Shown: positions 55,008 through 64,000 of the stretch, one piece after another | How the letters are laid out: every line of letters begins with the position of its first letter | Numbering within the stretch: position 1 is the stretch's first letter | From: Calocera cornea HHB12733 | Taxonomy: Eukaryota > Basidiomycota > Dacrymycetes > Dacrymycetales > Dacrymycetaceae | Assembly (NCBI GenBank): GCA_001632435.1 | Contig: KV423914.1 | Coordinates: forward strand, 259,776-323,775 | Reading direction: 5' to 3' | DNA: 64,000 nucleotides | Notes under the pieces: generated by a model | Told to the model about the DNA's origin: nothing | The model's input: the letters and a program-made list of their open reading frames with translations, nothing else | Database searches by the model: none | Made by a program: the position numbers and the translations under genes

Positions 55008-57506
55008 ATGAGCACGACGATGTATCAGCACCCCGGATATGCTCAGCCTGGATACCCGCAACAGCAATACCCCCAAGGGTACCTCCCACCGCAGGCAGCG
55101 CCATATTACGGCCAGCCTCAGTATAACGCTTATGACCCTGCCGCATTCCATGCCTTCTATCGTGAGCAGTTGCGACAGCTGGTGCAGAACTCAAGACCGG
55201 TGATCCAGCAGCTTACTCAACTGGCGATCGAGAATTTGGGTCGGATGGGGCGCGTAGTGGCGGACAGCATCGCCGAGTACATTCGCAATGTGAGTATTGT
55301 CTCTTCTTTCCTTCGTTATCCACAAGTGGATACATCTACTCTCGTGCCCCCAGCGTTGCGTCGTAGTACGATAGCGTAGTATAGTCGTTCAAGTCATTGG
55401 CAGTGATAGCGCGCTGCCTGTAGCGATGTGGGCAGTTGTCCTCTACAAGCGCAGCTCGTGCCATCCAGTGTACAGCTGTGGTTGCCCACTCTGTACCTGC
55501 TTGGACTTAGAACCACTTGCCTTCGTTCTTCCTGTTATGCTCGGGTTTCGCGTTCCACGCGGGACCTTGTAAGTTCTCGGACCAAGACTGACCTAACTTC
55601 TTTTAGGCACCGGTACAGGTCAAGCTTCCAGCATTCTACCTGATGGATAGCATCACCAAGAATTGCAATCCGTATGTTCCATTGTTCGGGCCCGTGGTCA
55701 AGGATCTTTTCCTTCAGTCGGCACGTATGGTGGATCCTCAGACCAGGCAGAAGTTATGCGAGATGTTGGTGACGTGGCGGAACGGCGGTCCCAACCAAAC
55801 ACCGTTGTTCGGCGGACAGGTTCAAGAAGCCATCGAAAGGGAGATTTGGCCTGAATCCGAAAACAATGTGAGTGCATCCCGTCGTCCACCCAGGCGTCGT
55901 CCTGTGTTCTCACAAGCGATGAAGCGATATGGTAATCGTCGCGGAGGACCATCATACCCGACTCAGTCTCAGGTCCTCACCGAACTTGAAGTGTTATTGG
56001 CGCTGAAGGAAAAGGCGTACCAGGAAACCCCCTACGATGCGGAGCTACGTGGACAGATCGACGCGTTGTTTCAAGTAAGCAAACTCATGGCGAATCATGT
56101 TATCGTATACTTACCCTTCGCTTCAGCTTCGTACTATGGTTCAGGCATCTGGTGTGACGCCTAATGAACTGTCGGATATCCTTTCCAGTATCAGATCTCT
56201 TGCTAAGAGTATTGCTGTCCCTGTCGCTCAACCTCCCCCTCCTGCCCCGCAACCCGCCCCTGTACCCTACCATACGCCGCAACCTGCGCCCTTTTTCCAG
56301 GCCCCGCCACCCACCGCTGCAGCACCTCCATTGTTACCTTCGGATCTCTCTGCGCAGCTCGCCGGACTGGCAAACCTTGCCGCACCGCACGTCGCCCAGA
56401 ATGCCGCTCCTGCGGCTGCCGCCATGCCTGACCTAAGTTCACTGTTTAAGTCCCTTGTTGCCGCTGGCATCGTCCCCTCTTCAGCTCCAGCTTCTGTGCC
56501 TGGACCTACAGCACCTCCGGTTGATATCCAGGCTGAGAAGCAGGCGACTCCTGACCATGATATGGATGAACAGCTGGAATATGAGAGACGCATCTTGGCC
56601 ATCGACATCAAGCTGACGAGTTCGGATCTCATGAGGCACGTCACATTCATTATACCCCTTTTCACAATGCTAACTAGTGTTCAGGGAGAGAACGGCAGTT
56701 ATTTCGCTTTTGTACGACCGACAAAGCACGCAGTGCAAGCAATGTGGCCTCCGGTTCCATGACAATGTCAAGGGCAAGAAAGCTTACCAAGATCACCTTG
56801 ACCAGCATTTCAGGCAGAACAATCGAGCCAGCCAGCAGATCGGGAGAGGATACAGTCGGAGCTGGTTCATTGATGCAGATGTGAGAAGTACCACCAATAT
56901 TGGATGTACCATTACTGACATCTGCTGCAGGATTGGGTTCATGATAGTTTGACCGACACCGGCGATCGCCTACATGAACACAAAGTCGGGCGATCAAGCG
57001 AAGCCGTCGCGAAGAAGAGGAAGGAGCTCGAGAAGTCATTCGTCGTTATACCTCCTGGAGAGGATACCAAACCAAGGTTCTGTCCCATTTGCAAGGAGCA
57101 GCTGAAGACGGAATTCTTGGAGGACGAGGAGGAATGGGTGTGGCGCAACGCAGTGGAGCACAAGTCTACCGTAGGTGCACTTGCGCCCGCTCCTGCATGT
57201 CGATGGCTGAGAATCGGTCAGATCTACCATGCTACTTGCCACGCCGATGCGCTCTCCGCGAGTCTCGCGAATCGCCTGAGAGCGGAAACCACAGGAAAGA
57301 GCAGCAGTCGGGCTGTGACACCAGAACGCGGTTCCGGTACGCCGCAGCCCCAGATTGGCAATGTCAAGACAGAGGCCAACGGATCCATTGCTACGGCCGG
57401 TGCAAAGCGCAAGACACAGGATGATGATGACGACGTGAGTGGTGTCCGCGTCAAGCTGGAGGATGTGGAGCCACCATTGAAGAAAGCCCGACCTTCTTCC
57501 CCTTGA
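55008..57506 (+). CDS. PCF11: Pcf11, pre-mRNA cleavage complex II / transcription termination factor
   Basis: Pcf11 binds the RNA polymerase II CTD and drives cleavage, polyadenylation and termination. MSTTMYQHPGYAQPGYPQQQ is a Pro/Gln-rich start, then the CID: FHAFYREQLRQLVQNSRPVI, QQLTQLAIENLGRMGRVVAD, SIAEYIRN, KLPAFYLMDSITKNCNPYVP, ARMVDPQTRQKLCEMLVTWR. A helical block (TELEVLLALKEKAYQETPYD), a Pro/Ala-rich middle, and LMREREGISLLYDRQSTQCK follow, with the zinc finger QCGLRFHDNVKGKKAYQDHL, DQHFRQNNRASQQ. A second finger: FCPICKEQLKTEF and EWVWRNAVE...YHATCHAD. The C-terminus is acidic and basic with a likely NLS (KRKTQDDDD). Several introns, the first 317 nt. Confidence 0.9.
55290..55606 (+). 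other. Long first intron of PCF11
   Basis: GTGAGT at 55290 to TTTTAG at 55606. Removing it joins SIAEYIRN to APVQVKLPAFYLMDS with no missing residues, so it does not hide an exon. At 317 nt it is the longest confidently defined intron in this window. Confidence 0.75.
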
Positions 57507-57795
57507 CCATACCTATTCACGTCGATTCCACGCATCACGATTTCAGCAAAGATACAATTGTACTTCTAGATCATTGCAATGCTATATGTTCTGCTTTCAA
57601 CCTTATGTTCCGAGTGTGTGCAGACGAGTGATTCCGACTCAGGTCCGGGACCCGCCACGTCGGCCTGAGACGCACCGCGCGTACAGCCTTGATCAGAGGC
57701 GCGTCGCGCGCAGCGTAACCAGAACCCCGCCTCATGAATGAAAGTAGCACAACCAACTTGACTTCAACATCTCTGCTAAAGACTTTGTGCTCGCC

Positions 57796-59708
57796 ATGCC
57801 CTCTATAGCGAACGTCAGATGGGTAGTGGTATTGGCGCTCATACTCGATCTTCTAGGTACAGATTCGGTTACTACTCGGTACGCGTTCGAGCTGCTGACC
57901 CGCGCTTCTTCGAGCAGCTTTTACCATTCCGCTGCCCCTCTTCCCGCGTATCATCGAATGGTACACTCAAAGGGAGCTTGGCGACGAGAACGGACTTCTC
58001 AGCCGAATTCTGACGTCGATCCGCACGTTCCAAACTATGCTGCATGGAAGCGCTCTGAATTCACGGCGACAATGGGACATTGTGCTCCTCGGAGGATTCT
58101 TAGGCTCTGTTTTCTCGTAATCACGTTCAAGCGGATCCATCCAGGCTGTACCAATCTAACCACCGCTATAGTGTTCTTCAGTTCCTTGTCAGCCCATGGA
58201 TCGGTTCTCTCTCGGGTACGTGAATCGCGATGTTATGACTTGGAGACCGTCTGAGACTTATCTGATTAGATGCATATGGAAGGAAACCAGTGTTGCTGGT
58301 CTCCATGATCGGCAACATCCTTTCTGGGATAGTTTGGTAAGCACACACATGGCTGATTATATTGAGATCTAATGGTATGACAGGATGAAATCGACATCCT
58401 TTGTGGGCACATGAGCTTGTACGAGGAATCAGAAGCTTATACTGCGGTAGATGTCGTTCCTTCTGGCACGGGCAATAGGCGGCTTCAGCGAAGGCAATGT
58501 TCAACTATCCATGTAAGTACTCCTGGACATGGGTGGATGTGTAATGACTTGAGAGCTGGAACAGTGCCATCCTGTCTGATGTGACCGAACCTGCCAAGCG
58601 TGGTCGTGCTCTTGCCCTCGTAGGTTTGGCATTCGCGGTCTGCTTCTCGACTGGTCCTGTCCTTGGAGCATACTTTGCGCAGCGACCTTTCCCGTTGGTA
58701 TTTGGACCGTTCAAGCATGCGGATCTCAACATATATGCAGCCCCTGCTGCGTTGACTATCGTCTTGCTTACGTTGGAGACTGTTTTCTTGGTCTTCTTCC
58801 TTCCAGAGACCAGAGGCTATGTGGTGCCGACATCAGGCACCGCTGCACAGGTGAAGTCAGCCACAACGGTAAGCTTGCGCTCTGAATAGTAGTGTACGGC
58901 TGATAACGTGTCTTTCCAGAAGGAAGTCGAAGTCGACGAAGACACAGGCTTCGTACATGTGCCCGCGGCTGCCGATCCGAGTGGAACGGTTCAGCAGCGG
59001 CTGAGCCTGCTCAACATTCTACGCTGGGTTCACTTTGCGTTCCTCAGTGTCTTCTCAGGCAAGTGACGGACTCATTCCATGCGCACCATCGCTGATCAGA
59101 GATGTACAGGTGTTGAGTTCACTCTTACGTTCCTCACTTTCGATCTTTTCGACTGGAACAACTCTCAAAATGGAAAGATGCTTGCTTTCATCGGCGTTCT
59201 TAGCGCCTTGCTCCAAGGTGGGTACGTGCGACGTTCAATACATAAGATAGGCGAAGGCGTTATGGCGCGACGTGGGGTGCAAAGCTGCATTGCTAGCTTT
59301 GCTGTTCTGGCAGCGCTCCCACATGCCGGCAACTTCGGTCCGCGGCTGGTTTATGCGGCCGCCGTATGCCTAGCATATACTTCGGCGACCGTCGTCAACT
59401 CGCTCACCGCGTTGGCGTCGTTGCAGTGTGACGAGCCTTCTGCCGGTTCTTCCGGCCCCGATCCTCGACTGTTGAAAGGAAGGGCCCTCGGGGAGTTCCG
59501 GTCAGCGGGTCAATTGGGACGTGCACTTGGACCTCTTCTTGGTATGACTCAGTCCTGGACCCAAGTACCTGTGAGCTTACCTCCCTTTCCAGCATGCGCC
59601 GCCTATTGGACGGTTGGCCCTTCGTTCACTTACGCCAGCTCGGCATTGGCCATGATCGTTCTATCGTCTGCAATGCGCGGGATCGCAATTAAGCCGAAGA
59701 CGGAATAA
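57796..59708 (+). CDS. Major facilitator superfamily transporter (MFSD10-like)
   Basis: A 12-TM-type transporter, likely for organic anions or drugs. The start at 57796 gives MPSIANVRWVVVLALILDLL. Then FTIPLPLLPRIIEWYTQREL, LLGGFLGSVFSVLQFLVSPW, IGSLSDAYGRKPVLLVSMIG, GNVQLSIAILSDVTEPAKRG, RALALVGLAFAVCFSTGPVL, GAYFAQRPFP and AAPAALTIVLLTLETVFLVF. After a hydrophilic loop come LRWVHFAFLSVFSGVEFTLT, FLTFDLFDWNNSQNGKMLAF, IGVLSALLQGGYVRR and ATVVNSLTALASLQ; the last exon ends ALAMIVLSSAMRGIAIKPKT. The DRxGRR-like loop is SLSDAYGRKP. About ten introns. The substrate is not predictable. Confidence 0.82.
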
Positions 59709-59810
59709 ACCAGCAATGTGTAGTTGGAATATATTGTAGTCCGTGCCTAATGCATCCGCTTCGTTTAGTCATACAAGTTTTCCACCTGTCCTCCCTCCTG
59801 ACGTGCAAAC

Positions 59811-61538
59811 CTACACAGCTGACAAAGGCTTCCATAGCCCTCTTGTTGTACCCTCGCTTCCAGACATACCCGAAGTGCTCATTGCTCTGGACCTGGCCCC
59901 ACCACCTATTGGTATGGCCGCTACCGGTGGCGCACCGCTGTCCGTTGCGATAAGCAAGTATTTCCCCGGAGCCAGACCAAGGCTGGCAGAGGATGTTCTT
60001 GACCGAAGAATGACAGGATTTGCAACTGGGATGAGCGGTGCTGATTCAGTCGGCGCTGTCGGCTCTGACGTGTCTTCCTCCAGGATCACTCTAGGACGGT
60101 AGGTGAGGCAGAAGACACCTAGGAATGTCGTCACACAGCCGTAGAGAAAGGTTATGAACTGATGCAGTTGCATATTCTCGAAGTCACGGTAGAGTATGGC
60201 GGATCCGATAATGGCGGAAAGGTTGAAAAAGACGAACTGTGTTGGAACAACCACCTAGCGGAGGGTTAGCGTTGTAACCACTGTCAAGAGGGTACGTCCA
60301 CGAACCTTGCTATCGAACTTCTGAAGTGCTCGATTGAGATATTTGATTTGACCTATCGCTGTGCCGGTGAGGACAACGAGAAAAGGATAGGTGATCCATT
60401 CCTCGAAAATGGACAACCCTCTGAGGGTGAGCATGGAGCTCACGCCTTTTGTCGACAGAACGGTAAAGCCTCCTGCACATCGCTTGACTTCAGCTTACGA
60501 CAATAATGAGAGCACAGAGATATTCACCGAATAACGCGCATAGACCCATATCTACCAGGACATGCTTCTTTCCAAACTCTTTGTTGGATAGATATATGAG
60601 ACAGGATCCGGAGATAATGTAGATGATGGTATATGCAATAAATCCTGGTTGGAGTATCGCCTTGAGGAGCCCTTCAGGGGAGAACTGTATGTCGATCAGT
60701 TGGTGTGCAAGGTCGGTCGGGACAATTCTCTTACTCGGATATCATTGGACTCGCTAGAAGCAACGACAGTCACTGCACCAATGATCGCAAGTGCGACCCC
60801 AAAGAGTTCGAGTTTGCGGAGTTGTTCATGCAATAACAAAGGCGCAAAGATACAGTTGGCAATGAGCGCAACCTGACCGGGAGTCAGCTTTAGATTCATT
60901 GATCGGGCGGAGATACGCACAGTTCCCAGCGGGGCAACAATAGAGGCTGGAGCATATGCATACGATAGGAAGTTGCCAGTCTCGCCCAACGTCATGAGCG
61001 TAAGCCCGATCCACCAAAGCTTGCTTCGCAAGTAGTGTCGTTGCTCGGGCTCCTTTGGTTCTTCCTGTTCTTCGTACTCTTCCTCATGTTCTGCAATGGA
61101 AGGAGTCCCCATAGAGTTGTAGCGTCGCATCGACGGACTACTGTCTCTCAGCAGGCGTGCTGAAGGAGAGTTGCGGTTCTCTGGCCGGTAGAAGACCCGC
61201 GGGTTCGGTCGACCATTCACAGGGCTTCCGGCTATGACAATCTTCGGCGCCTTGGGAGTGCCCATCGGGCTCGTACCTCGTTCTTCTGAAGGCGGGAAAG
61301 GGAAGGCGTGTGAGTTGCCGTTCTCCCCTGGAGCGGGTTGCTCTTCATCCACTCGCCCGTTGCCATTTCCATTGGCCTCCTCAGCACTCCCGTTCACCTC
61401 ATCGAAGCCTGTGCCGTTCAGACGATGATGGGCAAGCTTTTGTACGTTGAGAGCGAGGCTGATTACAACATTGCCAGCGATGGCAACGCCGATGCCAATC
61501 CAAGAGACGGCAGTGTCGGGCTCCTCGACTAACAGCAT
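59811..61538 (-). CDS. NIPA-type magnesium transporter (DUF803)
   Basis: NIPA proteins are multi-pass membrane transporters proposed to carry Mg2+. The start at 61538 gives MLLVEEPDTAVSWIGIGVAI, AGNVVISLALNVQKLAHHR. A long disordered loop (61060-61420) interrupts the domain between the first and second helices. Then LRSKLWWIGLTLMTLGETGN, FLSYAYAPASIVAPLGTVAL, IANCIFAPLLLHEQLRKLEL, GVALAIIGAVTVVASSESND, GFIAYTIIYIISGSCLIYLS, ALFGGFTVLSTKGVSSMLTL, WITYPFLVVLTGTAIGQIKY, LNRALQKFDSKVVVPTQFVF, FNLSAIIGSAILYRDFENMQ and LYGCVTTFLGVFCLTYRPRV. The C-terminal tail is hydrophilic. The N-terminal disordered insert is unusually long. Confidence 0.88.
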
Positions 61539-61662
61539 GAAGGTCGCATGAGATGAGAAAGCAAACGAGGGGGATACTTGGTGCGATTGGTCCCTACACC
61601 GAAGCTTCCCTTAGTCGCCACCGTCGTGTCATCATCGGGCCGCAGCTTTGTTCCGAACGATC

Positions 61663-63344
61663 ATGCCCACCTTTGCGGATCAATGGAACGCCCATCCCCC
61701 TGCAGATATTGTCCTCTCGCGATACGCTAAAGTTATCACCATCTCCGGACCGACTGACGATGTACGCGAGGTTGATGACGCCGCAGAGCAGAGCGACGAG
61801 GATTATGAGATGGAAGACGTGGCGGCCCTCACCGTTGTCAATGATGTGAGGGACGTGAGGGCGGGCTGGCAGCAATACAAGAGCGATGATCAGCAGCAGT
61901 ATGGGCAATGGGGAGATGCGATGGAGATAGATTATGAGGTACGCTTAACTTAAGAGGTAGCATCGTCTGGATCTCGTCTCACAGGCACTGCAAGTCGTCG
62001 TCAGGAGCAGGCGCGACGAAGATGGTCGTCGACACTAATATCCTGCTGTCATACCTCGACCGCTTGAGAGACATGTATGATATTCTCTGTGCCTCCGAGT
62101 CGACTGCTATGCTGGAGCTTGTTATTCCTGGGATTGTCTTGCAGGAGCTAGATTTTCAGACGAAGTCTGCGCGCGCGAGAAAGCCAGAGCTGCAGAATCT
62201 TGCTCAGACCGCCACCCATTGGCTGTTGACCCAGGTGCTTCAGCGACGGGCAGGAGAGCCTTCTATTGTTCGGGTACAGAGGGATCACGAGACCTATGTT
62301 GGTGATCTCAGCTGGAAGACGAGCAGAGCGGTGAGCAGTACCAGTCTGCCGAGGATTGGCGCTCACGACCATCCCACAGAGCAACGACGATCTCATTCTA
62401 GACTGCTGTCAATACTTCTCCCGCGCCCCTCCTTCTATCTATCTACTCACTAATGACGTCAATCTGAGTGTCAAGGCTGAAGCTCATGGTAATGTGTCCT
62501 GGGCTCCCATCCTCATCTCGATCTGACCAGAGAAGTAGATATCTACACGCTCGATCGGCATCATCTTCGAGATCCACGTAAATTCATCGCCGATTTCGTC
62601 TCACATGGCATGGATCTTCCCCTTGCAAATGACCGCGCACCTCCAGGCCGTGCATTTTCTGGTAATAATGATGGGGCACATGACGGAGCACATGCTTATG
62701 GACGACCGGCACACCACCATTCCCATCATTCAAGATCCAACCATGACACCCAGCGCCAGCATGACCTGCCTAATGACATTGCCGCCCACACGCCGCCACA
62801 GACTCCCGAATCGACTCGCAAGTCGTCGCTGAGGACGAAGCAGCAAGCAAGTGCCTCCATTCTTTCTGAGCCTCTACCCGGATCGTCGCACACGGACATG
62901 GACGTGGATATAGCGGATATGAATGGCCCGAGACGTACGCTGGAAGCTCTGCACGCGCTATTTCTGGAGTATCTCGCGACGTATCTCCCAGCTGAAGTGG
63001 CCAGCTTCTTGACACTGCCGCGCGGCAAGAAACCATCCAGCGACGTCTTGCCGGCTGGCTGGCAGTCGTGGTCTCCCCAAAAGTGCTTCAAAATGCTGCA
63101 GCAAGCTACGCCTCTGAAACCGCCCTCCAGGCCGCTCGAGTGGACGTGTGTTCTCGCATTCACGGCCAGACCGGGCGAGAGTGGGTACCGTGCGAACGGC
63201 GGGAGCGTCGGCGACTGGCGCAAGGCGAGCTTCATGCTGCATCTCGTGAACGAGGCTTATTCGATCGAGTGCCTCAACCTGCAAGCGCTGAACAACCTCG
63301 TGCAAACCATGGAGTCGATCATCGGCTTGCCTGTGGCAAAGTGA
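61663..63344 (+). CDS. SWT1: PIN-domain RNA endonuclease Swt1
   Basis: Swt1 is a nuclear endoribonuclease in mRNP quality control. MPTFADQWNAHPPADIVLSR and an acidic N-terminus lead, through an intron whose third AG is used (joining IDYE to SSSGAGATK), to the PIN domain: MVVDTNILLSYLDRLRDMYD, ELVIPGIVLQELDFQTKSAR, RKPELQNLAQTATHWLLTQV, SNDDLILDCCQYFSR, PPSIYLLTNDVNLSVKAEAH. The acidic PIN residues are present. A His/Ser-rich linker is followed by a helical C-terminal domain (LEALHALFLEYLATYLPAEV; SWSPQKCFKMLQQ; CLNLQALNNLVQTMESIIGL). Start choice: the first ATG in the exon. Divergent from NIPA with 124 bp between starts. Confidence 0.85.
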
Positions 63345-64000
63345 TTCTGATCTTCTGGCGTCGTCTTTCCCCTTCCTGGGTCTTCTGTCCAGGCGCCGCA
63401 GAAACGAGATTCCTATCAACACTACGATATCCTCTGCACCACTATTCCTCTCAACAGATACCGGCATCCATCTCCACAGTGCTTTGAAGCGCAGATCTCC
63501 AAGCGCTCCTGCATATCTCTCGTACCGTCTACGATCACGTTTCATGTTCGATACGTATTCCCGAGTTTTAGCACACCATCGTCCCCCGTACTGCTGTACA
63601 TATAGCGCATGTCAAAGCGCCTTCAAAAGCCATGATCCATGCAATCCAATAATACATTCCGTGCATCGCGAAACGTCCCAAAAAACGTCGCCTTGGTCCG
63701 GGTATCTAAGGTACAACAACGTCTGCCGTCGTCTCGAAACAAACCATAGACGAAACGACATGAGAAAAGCAGAGAAGAGCATACGTATTGTGTATATATA
63801 TCGCGCTGCACTGCGCGCGACCGTGCATCCGGTCGTGTCCATCACGGTTGTCCCATGTGTCAACTCCCAAACAATGGAAAATGTTCCTAGAGAAACAACC
63901 GAGCCGGGCCGGCGGTGTGTCTAGCCTCTTCCTCGCTCCCACCCATCCATGCTTCGTCGATGCTTCCATGATATGATACAGTGCCGTTCGTCCCCGTAGG
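63345..64000. other. SWT1 3' flank, no gene supported
   Basis: About 650 bp to the right edge. Short frames only, no recognised domain or splice structure. A simple TATATATAT run occurs near 63793-63801. Confidence 0.5.

Overview
This window is nuclear DNA from a filamentous basidiomycete, most likely an Agaricomycete. The genes are intron-rich, with introns mostly 45-60 nt and GT-AG. They are tightly packed on both strands and GC-rich. The products include lineage markers: two DUF6593-type proteins, a secreted polyporopepsin-like aspartic protease, and fungal-type RIX1, CDC14 (SIN), ATG29, MDM10, SRK1/RCK2, DSC2 and SWT1. I found no rRNA, tRNA or CRISPR array.

Layout. 1-9 kb: 5' end of exocyst SEC10 (runs off the left edge), Elongator ELP6, a small conserved protein, RIX1 (ribosome biogenesis) head-to-head with a UBAC2/DSC2-like rhomboid pseudoprotease, and eIF3d. 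9.17-9.88 kb: a likely non-autonomous DNA transposon fills the divergent eIF3d/IMPACT promoter. 9.9-14.8 kb: a complete RWD-IMPACT (YIH1-like) gene, a second IMPACT-domain gene without RWD, and succinate-semialdehyde dehydrogenase (SSADH). 14.9-24.3 kb: SLD3-like replication regulator, CDC14, a fumarylacetoacetate-hydrolase family enzyme, DDI1 and ATG29. 24.6-28.2 kb: two DUF6593-like paralogues around a 2 kb gene-poor, possibly decayed interval. 28.3-33.7 kb: PAPS reductase, 1-acylglycerol-3-phosphate acyltransferase and a ferric reductase. 34-39.4 kb: three unrecognised coiled-coil or disordered proteins in a row on the minus strand. 39.6-44.7 kb: TAF9, a RecA-like protein resembling SWSAP1, and the aspartic protease. 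45-54.5 kb: SmG, a disordered protein, MDM10, an SRK1/RCK2-type kinase and ribosomal protein L9. 55-63.3 kb: PCF11, an MFS transporter, a NIPA-type magnesium transporter and the SWT1 endonuclease.

Most genes are unrelated housekeeping genes, not a pathway cluster. The outstanding feature is at 10.7-12.9 kb. A tandem duplication of about 1.1 kb copied the IMPACT domain, the intergenic region and the 5' end of SSADH. The second IMPACT gene therefore starts with a leader homologous to the SSADH mitochondrial presequence. This looks like a fossilised case of gene chimerism and presequence capture, giving a putative mitochondrial IMPACT protein that lacks the Gcn1-binding RWD domain.
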